From Acidobacteriota bacterium (GTDB taxonomy: Bacteria; Acidobacteriota; Blastocatellia; Chloracidobacteriales; JADJPF01): a DNA stretch of 64,000 nucleotides. Both the position numbers and the translations under genes were made by a program. The notes below the pieces were generated by a model. The model was not told the DNA's origin and made no database searches. It saw only the letters and a program-made list of their open reading frames with translations. The stretch is from contig JACQZQ010000008.1 in assembly GCA_016213785.1 (NCBI GenBank), forward strand, positions 165,640-229,639, read 5' to 3'. Below, in pieces: positions 1 to 10,150 of the stretch (the first letter of the stretch is position 1; each line of letters begins with the position of its first letter).

Positions 1-604
1 TTACATCAGGGCTTTGACGTAAGGCTTGACGAAGAGCGTTTTGATAATCTGTTACATCTTCTCCTATTTCTCTTTGTGTAATTAATGAGCGGGACTTTCG
101 GTAAGTAAATTCTACAGGGTCTTCTACCGTAATAATATGAGCTTTCCTAGTTCTATTAATTTGTTCTAGAAGTGCAGAAATAGTAGTTGATTTACCTTGT
201 CCAGTTGCCCCAGTAATTAAGATTAATCCCCTAGTTAGCTCTGATAGGGAAGTTATTTCTGAAGGCAAATGTAAGTCATTAAAAGTGCGAATTTCGACAG
301 GAATAACTCTTAGCACAATTCTAAATAGATTTCTTTGCTTAAAAACACTAGCACGGAAACGTCCTATATCTTCTAGTTCATAAGCAACATCGCAGGCTGT
401 AAAAGAGCTTAAGTCTTCAAAATGGTGTTGAAGCAGTAGACGTGCAATTAATTCGGTATCGCGAGCTTCTAGGGCTTCAGATTTAATATCTATAAGAGTT
501 CCGCTATAGCGAAACATTGGTGCTTCACCAACAGCAAGAATAATGTCAGATACCCCATCCTCAACGGCTAACTGTAATAGGCTGTCGAACTTTTTTCGAT
601 TCAT
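1..604 (-). CDS. pilT: Type IV pilus twitching motility ATPase, PilT/PilU family (partial, C-terminus off the left edge)
   Basis: The minus strand is open from an ATG at 602-604 to the window edge, giving the first 201 residues. The start reads MNRKKFDSLLQLAVEDG, followed by the N-terminal PilT fold. A Walker A loop (GATGQGKSTT) lies at about residues 133-142 and an Asp-box-like VEDPVEF follows. PilT-family hexameric ATPases power pilus retraction at the inner membrane. The loop has Gln where GSGKST is usual, a conservative oddity. PilT and PilU cannot be separated without the C-terminus. The PilZ-domain gene at 18.4 kb would suit a pilus-bearing cell, but no other pil genes are in the window. 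Confidence 0.88.
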   Translation of the reverse strand, partial: MNRKKFDSLLQLAVEDGVSDIILAVGEAPMFRYSGTLIDIKSEALEARDTELIARLLLQHHFEDLSSFTACDVAYELEDIGRFRASVFKQRNLFRIVLRVIPVEIRTFNDLHLPSEITSLSELTRGLILITGATGQGKSTTISALLEQINRTRKAHIITVEDPVEFTYRKSRSLITQREIGEDVTDYQNALRQALRQSPDV

Positions 605-1025
605 TGATTTTTCCAAATATTTTAAGGAGATTTTAAGGAAAGACTCTTTACGGCAAAATTCTAGCTTATTAGGTTAGTGATTGCCAATTTTTCTTACCCT
701 TAAGTTTGACCAAGCTAAAATTAATTGCTAAGTGTCTGAAATAGTAAAGCGATCAAAAATTTGACTAGCTAAGAGTTTTTATCTAGAAAAATTAAAAACT
801 ATCAAAACTACCTTAGGTTTATAGACTTTATAGTGTTAAAAGATAGCCAAAAATAAAACAAAAAATAATAGGACTTTTAATATATGATGCCAATAGGTTG
901 ATCGCAAAGAAGCTATCAGATACAATATAGTAATACTTCAAGTTTCATTGGCTAACTCATAGAAATCTATATAATTAGCTTCACCGCAAAAAATATTTCA
1001 CAAACCCTATTAGGAGACAAGAGCA
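605..1025. other. Divergent intergenic region, AT-rich
   Basis: A 421-nt gap separates the divergent pilT-like and carboxyltransferase genes. It holds one convincing forward promoter (898-926) and a Shine-Dalgarno sequence (aggaga, about 1012-1017) for the downstream gene. I see no small ORF with a ribosome site and no structured RNA. The reverse promoter for pilT was not identified. Confidence 0.5.
898..926 (+). promoter_or_regulatory. Sigma-70-type promoter of the carboxyltransferase gene
   Basis: TTGATC at 898-903 and TACAAT at 921-926 are separated by exactly 17 nt. Each hexamer is close to consensus. Transcription would start near 933, leaving a leader of about 93 nt before the ATG at 1026. 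This is inferred from sequence only. Confidence 0.5.
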
Positions 1026-2573
1026 ATGACCGAGCAAAAGCTCAAGTTCTTGAATGAGCGTAAAGAGAAAGCACTTTTAGGCGGAGGTCAAGACCGAATT
1101 GAGAAACAACATCAATTAGGCAAGAAAAGTGCTAGAGAAAGAATACAGTATCTTTTAGATGAAGGAACTTTTGAAGAATTTGACCAGCTAAAATCTCATC
1201 GCTGTCAAGACTTTGGCCTTTCAGATCAAGATTATCCTGGTGATGGGATGGTAACAGGCTATGGATTAATTGAAGGAAAGCAAGTTTTTGTTTTTGCCCA
1301 AGATTTTACCGTTTTTGGAGGCTCTCTTTCAGAAACTAATGCAGGAAAAATCTGTAAAATTATGGATATGGCTATGAAAGTAGGTGCTCCACTTATTGGG
1401 CTTAATGATTCAGGTGGTGCACGTATTCAAGAAGGAGTTGTCTCTCTAGGAGGCTATGCTGACATATTTTTGCGTAATACATTAGCTTCAGGGGTCATTC
1501 CTCAAATTTCTGCAATTATGGGGCCTTGTGCTGGAGGGGCAGTTTATAGTCCAGCAATAACAGATTTTAATGTAATGGTTAAGAATACCAGCTATATGTT
1601 TATTACTGGGCCAGATGTAATTAAGGCCGTTACCCATGAAGATGTTACAAAAGAAGATTTGGGAGGTGCTCTAACTCATAATATCCGTAGTGGGGTTGCT
1701 CATTTTGCTGCTGAAGATGAGGAAGATTGCTTAAATATAATTAGAGAGTTACTTTCTTTTATGCCTTCTAATAATATGGATGATCCGCCATATAAAGCTA
1801 CTAGCGACCCAGTAGATAGACAAGATAAAAAACTTAATAGTATTGTTCCTGATAACCCAAACCTCCCTTATGATATTAGAGAAGTTATCCGTAGAATTGC
1901 AGATGATGGTTATTTTTTTGAAGTAGCAGAACATTTTGCAAAAAATATTGTGATAGGTTTTGCTAGATTAGGGGGGTATTCTGTTGGTATAGTTGCTAAT
2001 CAACCAGCTTTTTTAGCAGGAGTTCTAGATATAGATGCTTCGGTAAAAGCAGCTAGGTTTGTGCGCTTTTGTGATTGTTTTAATATTCCACTAATTACTT
2101 TTGAGGATGTTCCAGGGTTTTTACCAGGTATACAACAAGAATATAACGGCATTATTCGTCATGGAGCAAAACTGCTTTATGCTTTTGCAGAGGCTACAGT
2201 TCCTAAGCTAACAGTAATTACTCGCAAGGCATATGGAGGAGCTTATTGTGTAATGGCTTCTAAGCATATTAGGGCAGACCTAAATTTTGCTTGGCCTACA
2301 GCAGAAATAGCGGTAATGGGTGCTGAGGGAGCGGTAAATATTTTATATCGTCAGCAAATAAGTCAAGCTGAGGATACAACACTGGCAAGGGCTGAAAAAA
2401 TCAAAGAATATCAAGATAAATTTGCATCACCCTATGTTGCTGCTCAGCATGGATTTATTGATGAAATAATAGAGCCTGCTCAAACTAGGCAAAAACTTAT
2501 TCGTGGATTAAAACTACTTGGAAATAAACGAGATACTAATCCACCAAAAAAACATGGCAATATTCCTCTATAA
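1026..2573 (+). CDS. pccB: Acyl-CoA carboxylase carboxyltransferase subunit (propionyl-CoA carboxylase beta / methylmalonyl-CoA decarboxylase alpha family)
   Basis: The 515-aa protein has the usual length and both crotonase-fold halves of the biotin-dependent carboxyltransferases. [10 protein letters not shown] is at residues 128-137 and the oxyanion-hole [12 protein letters not shown] at 166-177. DVPGFLPG (361-368), KAYGGAY (401-407) and MGAEGAV (431-437) mark the second half. It would move CO2 from carboxybiotin to propionyl-CoA, giving methylmalonyl-CoA, in the cytoplasm. A strong AGGAGA precedes the ATG. No biotin carboxylase, biotin carrier or decarboxylase membrane subunit is adjacent, so the partner is encoded elsewhere. 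Acetyl-CoA or a mixed acyl-CoA substrate is possible; propionyl-CoA is the best guess from overall similarity. Confidence 0.88.
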   Translation: MTEQKLKFLNERKEKALLGGGQDRIEKQHQLGKKSARERIQYLLDEGTFEEFDQLKSHRCQDFGLSDQDYPGDGMVTGYGLIEGKQVFVFAQDFTVFGGSLSETNAGKICKIMDMAMKVGAPLIGLNDSGGARIQEGVVSLGGYADIFLRNTLASGVIPQISAIMGPCAGGAVYSPAITDFNVMVKNTSYMFITGPDVIKAVTHEDVTKEDLGGALTHNIRSGVAHFAAEDEEDCLNIIRELLSFMPSNNMDDPPYKATSDPVDRQDKKLNSIVPDNPNLPYDIREVIRRIADDGYFFEVAEHFAKNIVIGFARLGGYSVGIVANQPAFLAGVLDIDASVKAARFVRFCDCFNIPLITFEDVPGFLPGIQQEYNGIIRHGAKLLYAFAEATVPKLTVITRKAYGGAYCVMASKHIRADLNFAWPTAEIAVMGAEGAVNILYRQQISQAEDTTLARAEKIKEYQDKFASPYVAAQHGFIDEIIEPAQTRQKLIRGLKLLGNKRDTNPPKKHGNIPL

Positions 2574-2613
2574 GGTTTTATAAGGTTTTATACGTTAAGG
2601 AGAGTTTAATTTT

Positions 2614-3390
2614 ATGAAGTTACCTAAAATATTTTTTACTGCTTTTATTTGTTTACTTTTTCTTACTTTAACTACTAATGCCGATATTATTAAACTCAAA
2701 AATGGTACAGTTGTTAAAGGAAAAGTTGTTAGTTTTACTAATAACTCTTTTACTGTAGCCTTAGATCTTGGTAATAGCAGTCAATCCTCAAGAGCTATTC
2801 TAGATATTAGAGATGTTGAGTCTATAGAGTTTGAAAATCAAGATAGTACTAGAGCCTCACAAACTCGTGAAAGCACAGTTCCTCGCCCTAGCGATCCAGA
2901 TGATGATACAGGGCATAAAGTTACTAATAACTCTAGTAATAATTCTAGTCGTCCTACTATTAGTAAACCTGTTCCTGCTACAGACACTCGCCCAAATCAG
3001 CCTATCTCAAACTCTGTTAGCTCAGCTAATGCTAAGGAAGTTGTGGCAGTTGTACCAGCAAAAGACGATTGGACTTACTCTAATCTTACTGTTCGTAGAG
3101 GAGATAAAATTAAATTAAGTGCTTCAGGTCGTGTAAAAATATCTTCTTCCAAAGAAGTAGGCCCTGAAGGTGTTGAACTAGAAGATAAAAATAAACTTCT
3201 CTTAGATCAACCAACAGGAGCACTTATTGCTGTTATTGGCGATGACAATGATGATTTTATTTATGTTGGTCGCGAAGGTGAATTTGTTGCTAAACGAGAT
3301 GGAAAATTGTTCTTAAGTGTTAATGAAGGTGACTTAACAGATAATAATGGATCTTTTAATGTCAAAGTTAAAGTTGATCCAACCCGTTAA
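2614..3390 (+). CDS. Secreted protein with a C-terminal PA-IL (LecA)-like beta-sandwich domain
   Basis: The 258-aa product starts with a classic signal peptide (MKLPKIFFTAFICLLFLTLTTNA). The next 60 residues (DIIKLKNGTVVKGKVVSF...) form a short beta-rich module of the type often seen in secreted proteins of this kind. A Ser/Asn/Pro-rich linker covers about 85-145. The C-terminal part has W-T-Y, V-R-R-G-D, G-A-L-I-A-V-I-G and G-x-L-x-L-S-V-N-E motifs, matching PA-IL-like galactose-binding folds. Sugar binding is inference; the calcium ligands were not verified. A good ribosome site (aaggagag) precedes it, and a hairpin at 3401-3426 ends the unit. Confidence 0.6.
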   Translation: MKLPKIFFTAFICLLFLTLTTNADIIKLKNGTVVKGKVVSFTNNSFTVALDLGNSSQSSRAILDIRDVESIEFENQDSTRASQTRESTVPRPSDPDDDTGHKVTNNSSNNSSRPTISKPVPATDTRPNQPISNSVSSANAKEVVAVVPAKDDWTYSNLTVRRGDKIKLSASGRVKISSSKEVGPEGVELEDKNKLLLDQPTGALIAVIGDDNDDFIYVGREGEFVAKRDGKLFLSVNEGDLTDNNGSFNVKVKVDPTR

Positions 3391-3400
3391 AAAATTATAT

Positions 3401-3426
3401 AGCCCTAAGAAAAAATTCTTAGGGCT
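3401..3426 (+). terminator. Hairpin after the lectin-like gene
   Basis: AGCCCTAAGAA and TTCTTAGGGCT form a perfect 11-bp stem around an AAAA loop, 11 nt after the stop codon. The 3' flank is A/T-rich but has no clean T-run, so intrinsic termination is likely rather than certain. It sits only 18 nt before the TTG start of hypF. Confidence 0.6.
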
Positions 3427-3444
3427 ATTAGCAGATCAAAAAAC

Positions 3445-5754
3445 TTGGAAAATTTAGAGAAGCAAAACTTAGTTACTCTAAACCCTCTAGCTTTACAAAT
3501 ATTAATTCGTGGTGTTATTCAGGGTATTGGGTTTCGTCCCTTTGTTTATAGATTAGCAACAAAGTTAAATCTTACAGGATGGGTCATAAACTCTTCTGAT
3601 GGAGTAGTAATAACTTTAGAAGGAACCCAAAACTTATTAGAAGAATTTTTACTAAGATTAGAAAAAGAAAAACCCCAAAAATCTTCTATTCATAACCTTG
3701 AAGTACTTTTTATTTCCCCAAAAGGCTATAAGCATTTTGAAATACTCGAAAGTAGTAATACAGGAAAAAAAACTACTTTAGTAATGCCAGATATTGCAAG
3801 CTGTGGAGATTGCTTAAAAGAGCTTTTTGACTTAAATGATCGCCGCTATTTATATCCATTTATAAACTGCACAAACTGTGGGCCAAGATATAGCATTATT
3901 AAAAGCTTACCTTATGATCGACCTAACACTACAATGAATCATTTTCTAATGTGCAGCGAATGCCTTAGAGAATATCAAGACCCAAACGATCGCCGCTTTC
4001 ATGCCCAGCCAAATGCTTGTTGGAATTGTGGCCCTCAATTAGAACTTTGGGATATAAAAGGGAAAGTGGTTGCATCTGATAAAGAAGTTTTAGATATTGC
4101 TGTTTGCAAGATAAGTAATGGGGCAATTTTTGGGGTAAAAGGCATAGGGGGCTTTCACCTTATGGTTGATGCTACTAATGAAGAAGCTATAAGAACATTA
4201 CGTGAGCGTAAAAACCGTCAAGAAAAACCATTTGCACTTATGTACCCTTCACTTGAGCTAATTAAAAAAGATTGTGAAGTTAATTCTTTTGAGCAAAGAT
4301 TATTACTCTCGCCTGAATCTCCTATTGTACTTCTTAAGCGAAAAGAACTAGTCAAATCAAAACTTGCTAACTCTATAGCTCCTAATAATCCATACTTAGG
4401 GGTTATGCTTCCTTATAGCCCACTACATCATATTTTATTAAAAAAAGTAGCTTTTGCTTTAGTTGCAACTAGTGGAAATCTTTCTGATGAGCCTATATGT
4501 ATAGATGAAGAGGAAGCACTTAAACGACTTGGTAGTATTGTAGATTTTTTACTTGTTCACAATCGCCCTATTTATAGGCAAGTTGATGATTCAGTTGCTC
4601 AAGTTGTTCTAAATCAAGAAATGTTACTTAGGCGTGGTCGTGGTTATGCTCCACTTCCTATAAGTGTAAAAGAAACTCTACCTAATTTAATTGCAGTTGG
4701 AGCGCACTTAAAAAATTCTGTTGCTATATCTTTAGAGAAAAATATTTTTATTAGCCAACATATAGGTGATTTAGAAACTACTCAAGCTTTTGATGGGTTT
4801 AAGCAAACGATTTTAAGCTTAAAGAATATTTATGAATTTAAGGCTGAAGCAGTTGCTTGTGATTTGCACCCAAACTATCTTTCTACAGCTTTTGCTGAAG
4901 AAATGAGTTTACCTAAACTTTCTGTCCAACATCATTATGCTCATGTCCTTTCTTGTATGGCAGATAATGGAATTAGTCACTCTGTTCTTGGTGTTGCTTG
5001 GGATGGAACAGGCTATGGAATAGATAGTACTATTTGGGGAGGAGAATTTCTTAATATAACCGAAAGATCTTTTGAAAGAGTTGCTCATTTACGTACTTTT
5101 CCTTTACTTGGTGCAAGTAAAGCTATAAAAGAGCCAGCAAGAGCGGCATTAGGTCTGCTTTATAAAATTTTTGGAGATAAGCTTTTTACTATGAAAGAGC
5201 TTAATTCAGTAAAGGCATTTACTCAAAAAGAGTTAGAAGTTTACAAAACTATGCTTAAGAAAGATATTAATACCCCAAGTACCTCTAGTATTGGAAGGCT
5301 TTTTGACATAGTTGCTTCAATTATTGGGTTAAGACAAAAAGTTAATTTTGAAGGACAAGCAGCTATGGAACTTGAGTTTTCCATAGATAAAACTAACATA
5401 GCAGATTATTACCCAATTAAAATAATAGAAAGTAGGCCAGCTATCATAGATTGGGAGCCTATTATATTAGGCATAATTAATGATGTAGCCTTAGATATTC
5501 CTATAACAATAATATCAGCCAAGTTTCATAATAGCCTTATTCACTCCATTATTACTGTTGCTAAAGGTTTTAGAGAAAAGCCTATAGTCCTTACAGGGGG
5601 ATGTTTTCAAAATAGATACTTAATAGAAAGGTCTGTTAGTTTTCTAAAAAAAGAAGGGTTTGAGGTTTATTTTCATCAACAAATCCCCCCAAATGATGGA
5701 GGGATTGCCTTAGGGCAAATCATTGCGGCCTCACGTTGTTATCCAAAAGCATAA
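3445..5754 (+). CDS. hypF: Carbamoyltransferase HypF ([NiFe]-hydrogenase maturation)
   Basis: The 769-aa protein shows the full HypF order. The acylphosphatase domain has RGVIQGIGFRPF at residues 22-33. Two zinc fingers follow with Cys 120/123/142/145 and 170/173/192/195. A YrdC-like domain spans roughly 210-400 and a Kae1-like domain with HHYAH and GGCFQN motifs makes up the C-terminal part. HypF uses carbamoyl phosphate and ATP to make the thiocarbamate that becomes the cyanide ligand of the hydrogenase active site. The start is a TTG with a weak ribosome site right behind a hairpin; no better in-frame start exists before the acylphosphatase motif. No hypA-E or hydrogenase genes are in view. 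Confidence 0.95.
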   Translation: MENLEKQNLVTLNPLALQILIRGVIQGIGFRPFVYRLATKLNLTGWVINSSDGVVITLEGTQNLLEEFLLRLEKEKPQKSSIHNLEVLFISPKGYKHFEILESSNTGKKTTLVMPDIASCGDCLKELFDLNDRRYLYPFINCTNCGPRYSIIKSLPYDRPNTTMNHFLMCSECLREYQDPNDRRFHAQPNACWNCGPQLELWDIKGKVVASDKEVLDIAVCKISNGAIFGVKGIGGFHLMVDATNEEAIRTLRERKNRQEKPFALMYPSLELIKKDCEVNSFEQRLLLSPESPIVLLKRKELVKSKLANSIAPNNPYLGVMLPYSPLHHILLKKVAFALVATSGNLSDEPICIDEEEALKRLGSIVDFLLVHNRPIYRQVDDSVAQVVLNQEMLLRRGRGYAPLPISVKETLPNLIAVGAHLKNSVAISLEKNIFISQHIGDLETTQAFDGFKQTILSLKNIYEFKAEAVACDLHPNYLSTAFAEEMSLPKLSVQHHYAHVLSCMADNGISHSVLGVAWDGTGYGIDSTIWGGEFLNITERSFERVAHLRTFPLLGASKAIKEPARAALGLLYKIFGDKLFTMKELNSVKAFTQKELEVYKTMLKKDINTPSTSSIGRLFDIVASIIGLRQKVNFEGQAAMELEFSIDKTNIADYYPIKIIESRPAIIDWEPIILGIINDVALDIPITIISAKFHNSLIHSIITVAKGFREKPIVLTGGCFQNRYLIERSVSFLKKEGFEVYFHQQIPPNDGGIALGQIIAASRCYPKA

Positions 5755-5843
5755 TAAAATGTTATAGTTATGCTCTCTTAATTTTTACCTAATTTTATTT
5801 TAGCCTTAAAGCTTAGCTTATTAAATTCTTTGGAGTATCAAGG

Positions 5844-8800
5844 ATGAAAAATACTTTAAATTTACAATTTACAAGATTTATAGCCATTAGCTTAATGATG
5901 AGTATGTTAGGGCTATCTACTCTACCTAGTGAAGTTACAGCACAATCACCATGTTGTAGAATAACAACAGAAAAAAGTACTAATAATAGCAATAACGCTA
6001 TAGAAGATACACCTACAGCTAAAGATACAAAATGGCAAGTAGAAGGTGATCACGGCCCAAGTACTACAGTAGAATTTGATACTGATGAAGGTACTTGGAT
6101 GAACCTAGATGTTAGTCGTGATGGTAGCCAAGTGGTTTTTGACCTATTAGGAGATATTTATGTAATTCCTATTACAGGAGGACAAGCAAAGCTTTTAAGC
6201 GGTGGTTCTGCTTGGGATATGCAGCCACGTTTTAGCCCTGATGGAAAACAGATTGCTTTTATAAGTGATCGAGGAGGTGGAGATAATATTTGGCTTATGA
6301 ATGCTGATGGTAGCAATCGACGTATTTTAACCAAAGAAAGTTTTCGGCTTCTTAGCTCTCCATATTGGTCGCCAGATGGTGATTGGATTATTGCACGTAA
6401 GCATTTTACAAACACTAGATCTTTAGGTGCTGGTGAAGTTTGGATGTATAACGTTAGGGGTGGTAGTGGAGTACAAGTTACTCAAAAAACTACAGATACA
6501 TCAGATGTTAATGAGCCAGCTTTTTCTCCTGATGGGCGTTGGGTTTATTATAGTTACTCTGGCCCCTTTGATTACAACAAAGATCCTAACGGTGGGATTT
6601 TCCAAATCTCTCGCTACGATCGTTTTAATGGACGTACTGAGCCTGTTACAACACAAGGTGGTGGTGGAATTAGACCTACACCTTCGCCTGATGGACGTTT
6701 TTTAGCTTATATTAGACGAGTAAGATTAAAAACTGTGCTTTATGTTAGGGATTTAGAAACAGGCGTTGAAAAAGCACTTTTTGATGGTTTAGACAAAGAT
6801 CAACAAGAAACTTGGGCAATACATGGAGTTTTTCCAGCTTTTGCTTGGACTCCTGATTCTAAAAAAATTGTTATTACTGCAACAGGAAAGCTTTGGTCAA
6901 TAAATGCTACTTCAACAGAACGTACAGCTATACCATTTACTGCACATGTTAAACAGACTATTACCAATGCTTTACGCTTTCCACAAAAACTAGGGGAGTC
7001 AAATATTTCTGCAAAAATGATACGTTGGCCTCTTACAAGCCCTGATGGTAAAGACTTAGTTTTTGTTGCCGCAGGGCATCTTTATAAAATGGAACTCCCA
7101 AATGGCACACCTAAACGTGTTACTAATTCTAGCGAGCTAGAATTTTCTCCTAGTTTTTCTGCTGATGGAAAATGGTTGACTTATGTTACTTGGAATGATG
7201 ATGAAGGTGGAAATATTTGGAGATTAAAGCTTAATGGTGGAAGTCCAGAAAAACTAACAAAAACAGCTAATCAATATGCTAATCCAGCATTTTCTCCTGA
7301 TGGTAGCAAAATAGCTTTTCTACAAGGAAGTGGGGTAGCAAATCGTGGTGATGATTTAGGTGGAGAAAACTTTTTACAAATTCATTTACTTGATCTTACT
7401 AATGGAAAAACAAATTATGTTATTAGCACGGCTAACCGAGGCCCAAACCGTCGTATGCCAAGACTAAGCTTTGATTCTAAAGGAGAAAGAGTAATTTTCT
7501 TTGAGAGCAAAGATGGTCAGACTATGTTAAGTAGCGCTAAGCTAGATGGCACAGATTATCGCCAACATATAGCAAATAAAAATGCAGAGGAAATAGTTCT
7601 TTCTCCAGATGGAAAATGGGTAGCTTTTAAGGAACTACATAATGCCTATGTTGCACCTCTTCCAGTAGCAGGAGCAAAAGCCTTAACTGTTTCAGCAAAT
7701 GACACCAATGTTCCAGTTAAAAAGCTAACTAAAATTGCTGGAGAATGGCTTAATTGGTCAAGCGATAGTAAGACTGTTACCTGGTCATTTGGTACTAATT
7801 TTTATCGTCAAACTTTAGAAAAAATTTATTCTGAACCTAAAGAAAATAAAACAGATGTAGGTAAAGATACAAGTAAAGAAGAGAAAGATAAACTAGGGCA
7901 AAACCTAGCTCTTGAAGCAGAAAGTTTTCCTATCAGTCTTGTTTTACCTCGCTATAGTCCAAAGGGAACGGTTGTTCTTACTAATGCAAGAATTATTACA
8001 ATGAATGGAGATCAAGTTATTGAGAATGGTAGCATTGTAATTGAAGATAACCGAATTAAAGCTTTAGGAGGGGCAAAGGAAATTACTCTCCCAAGTGGTG
8101 CAAAAGTTGTTGATATGGCTGGTAAGACTATAATGCCAGGAATTATTGATGTTCATGCTCATATGCATTACTCAAACTTAGATATTACTCCTAGCAAAGA
8201 CTGGGCTTACTATACAAATTTAGCTTATGGTGTAACTACTACACATGATCCTTCTGCTAGTACGCATGCTGTTTTTTCACAGTCTGAACTGGTAGAAACA
8301 GGGCAAATGGTAGGGCCAAGAATTTACTCTACAGGTTTTATTCTTTATGGTGCGGAAAACCCAGAAAAAGCAGTAGTTGAATCTTTAGATGATGCAAGAA
8401 ACCATGTTCGTAGGCTAAAAGCTTTTGGCGCATTTTCAGTAAAAAGTTATAACCAACCTCGTCGTGAGCAGCGTCAATGGATAATCCAAGCTGCTCGTGA
8501 AGAAGCTATGATGGTTGTGCCTGAAGGCGGATCAACTTATGCTCATAATATGACAATGATTTTAGATGGTCATACAGGAATTGAACATGCTATTCCAGTT
8601 GCTCCGCTCTATAAAGACGCAATAGAGTTATTTTCGCGTAGCCAAACAGGTTACACTCCAACATTAATTGTCGGGTATGGTGGAATTTGGGGAGAAAACT
8701 ATTTTTACCAGCATTACAATGTTTGGGAAAATACACGCCTCTTAAAATTTACTCCAAGAGAAAATATTGATGCTCGTTCTCGTAGAAGAATGCTTGTGCC

Positions 8801-9197
8801 AGAAGATGATTTTGGGCATTTTGATCTAGCAAAAACAGTTAAAAAAGTACTTGATGCTGGCGGACATATTCAATTAGGCGCACACGGTCAATTACAAGGG
8901 CTTGGAGCACATTGGGAAATGTGGATGTTTTCTCAAGGTGGAATGACTCCACTCCAAACAATTCGTGCTGCTACTTTAGATGGAGCCAAATATTTAGGGC
9001 TTGATGGGGAAATTGGCTCACTTACTGTAGGTAAATTAGCTGATTTAGTTGTATTAGATAAAAACCCACTAACCGATATTCGTAATACCGATTCAGTTAG
9101 TTATGTAATGAAAAACGGAGAACTTTTTGAAGCAGACAATATGGATAAAGTCTGGCCTATAAAGGAACCCCGCAAACCTTTTAGATGGCAACGCTAA
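5844..9197 (+). CDS. Secreted amidohydrolase with N-terminal TolB/WD40-type beta-propeller
   Basis: This 1117-aa protein has an N-terminal signal segment, then many PD40/TolB-like blades (repeated F-S-P-D-G-K or F-S-P-D-G-R strings, about residues 80-650). A metal-dependent amidohydrolase of the imidazolonepropionase type occupies about 710-1100. Visible metal-site motifs are IDVHAHMHY (about 766-774), a Lys in FSVKSYNQP, GIEHAIP, and GAHGQLQGLGAHWE. Propeller-amidohydrolase fusions are known in Acidobacteria and Bacteroidetes as periplasmic peptidase-like or hydrolase proteins of undetermined substrate. A GGAG-type site precedes the ATG. It appears monocistronic and ends at a convergent junction. 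Confidence 0.85.
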   Translation: MKNTLNLQFTRFIAISLMMSMLGLSTLPSEVTAQSPCCRITTEKSTNNSNNAIEDTPTAKDTKWQVEGDHGPSTTVEFDTDEGTWMNLDVSRDGSQVVFDLLGDIYVIPITGGQAKLLSGGSAWDMQPRFSPDGKQIAFISDRGGGDNIWLMNADGSNRRILTKESFRLLSSPYWSPDGDWIIARKHFTNTRSLGAGEVWMYNVRGGSGVQVTQKTTDTSDVNEPAFSPDGRWVYYSYSGPFDYNKDPNGGIFQISRYDRFNGRTEPVTTQGGGGIRPTPSPDGRFLAYIRRVRLKTVLYVRDLETGVEKALFDGLDKDQQETWAIHGVFPAFAWTPDSKKIVITATGKLWSINATSTERTAIPFTAHVKQTITNALRFPQKLGESNISAKMIRWPLTSPDGKDLVFVAAGHLYKMELPNGTPKRVTNSSELEFSPSFSADGKWLTYVTWNDDEGGNIWRLKLNGGSPEKLTKTANQYANPAFSPDGSKIAFLQGSGVANRGDDLGGENFLQIHLLDLTNGKTNYVISTANRGPNRRMPRLSFDSKGERVIFFESKDGQTMLSSAKLDGTDYRQHIANKNAEEIVLSPDGKWVAFKELHNAYVAPLPVAGAKALTVSANDTNVPVKKLTKIAGEWLNWSSDSKTVTWSFGTNFYRQTLEKIYSEPKENKTDVGKDTSKEEKDKLGQNLALEAESFPISLVLPRYSPKGTVVLTNARIITMNGDQVIENGSIVIEDNRIKALGGAKEITLPSGAKVVDMAGKTIMPGIIDVHAHMHYSNLDITPSKDWAYYTNLAYGVTTTHDPSASTHAVFSQSELVETGQMVGPRIYSTGFILYGAENPEKAVVESLDDARNHVRRLKAFGAFSVKSYNQPRREQRQWIIQAAREEAMMVVPEGGSTYAHNMTMILDGHTGIEHAIPVAPLYKDAIELFSRSQTGYTPTLIVGYGGIWGENYFYQHYNVWENTRLLKFTPRENIDARSRRRMLVPEDDFGHFDLAKTVKKVLDAGGHIQLGAHGQLQGLGAHWEMWMFSQGGMTPLQTIRAATLDGAKYLGLDGEIGSLTVGKLADLVVLDKNPLTDIRNTDSVSYVMKNGELFEADNMDKVWPIKEPRKPFRWQR

Positions 9198-9250
9198 GCC
9201 TATAGGTTTAAGTAGTTGTTAAGAGCAAGATCTAAAATTGGAATTAAAAA

Positions 9251-9329
9251 ATAACTTGGGTAGAGAGTAGAGAGAGTAGAGAGAGTAGATCAGTAAGATA
9301 ATAACATAATAGCTCTTTACCCAAGTTAT
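9251..9329. terminator. Long-loop inverted repeat between convergent genes
   Basis: A 17-nt arm beginning ATAACTTGGG (9251-9267) is matched at 16 of 17 positions by the reverse complement of 9313-9329. The 45-nt loop holds short TAGAGAGAG tandem repeats. It lies between the 3' ends of the amidohydrolase gene and the minus-strand gene at 9335, so a bidirectional terminator is the simplest reading. The loop is much longer than in ordinary terminators. Confidence 0.5.
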
Positions 9330-9334
9330 ATTAT

Positions 9335-9874
9335 TTAGGCAACAGCTTTACCGCTGCGCTTTTTAGGTTGCTCTTGGTTTTCTTCACTTATTTCTGATAT
9401 AGGAAGATCGGTTGCTTTTAATGGTTTAGTAGTTTCTTTAGCTGTTTCTTGGCGGTTTTTAGGTACTAATTGGTAGCGCAGCATTAACTCTTGTTTAGTT
9501 AAAAAAATATATTTAGGTTTTCTACCATTTTCCGCCGCCTGTAAAATTTGTTCATAATTCATTACTTCAGCCCGATCATCTTGATCAATCCAAACATAGG
9601 TATCACTCATATTTCTTAAGACCTCCAATATATATTGAATAGTTAATAAAGAACCTTGTGGTAATTGGTGATGAGACTCAATATAATCAGCTACTGCTGC
9701 TTCTTGTGCCTCATGATTTATTGAATAAAACTTTTGAAAATCTTTACATTTATCTCTAAGTGAACAACATAAACTACATACAATCGTATTTTTTATATGG
9801 TTAAAAACAGGACAATAGATTTTTAAGCTTTGTTTTGGTGTTTCTATGGTTTTAGATGTTGGTCGATTCTTCAT
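9335..9874 (-). CDS. Hypothetical cysteine-cluster protein
   Basis: I do not recognise this protein. From the ATG at 9874 it is 179 aa. An N-terminal Cys-rich patch (YCPVF...VCSLCCSLRDKCKDF, about residues 20-45) could bind zinc or an Fe-S cluster. It is followed by a mixed alpha/beta region (YVWIDQDDRAEVMNYEQIL, KPKYIFLTKQELMLRYQLV) and a charged tail rich in K, T and E. The frame stays open to a GTG at 9964, adding 30 hydrophobic residues, but neither start has a convincing ribosome site. The gene stands alone between a convergent neighbour and the divergent plsC. The conserved-looking central part argues that it is real. Confidence 0.55.
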   Translation of the reverse strand: MKNRPTSKTIETPKQSLKIYCPVFNHIKNTIVCSLCCSLRDKCKDFQKFYSINHEAQEAAVADYIESHHQLPQGSLLTIQYILEVLRNMSDTYVWIDQDDRAEVMNYEQILQAAENGRKPKYIFLTKQELMLRYQLVPKNRQETAKETTKPLKATDLPISEISEENQEQPKKRSGKAVA

Positions 9875-10150
9875 AATTTGTTGTAGAATTGCCTCATAAA
9901 GTGATAAATTGTATTTCAAATAAAACAAATTTCTTTGTATTAAGAGAAAATCAAAAATAAACACACCAAATAGTTTTGTTAAAAGTTAGTACGTGCGAAA
10001 CATAATCGATTTATAATAGAAATAAATCTAAATAATGTCAAGACAAATATTAATATTTTATTTGACTCAGAGAAAGGTTTTGACGGATTATTTAGAGATT
10101 CTCTAGCAAATAAATAAATTCAAAATAAAAAATATATTAAGGGCATATAG

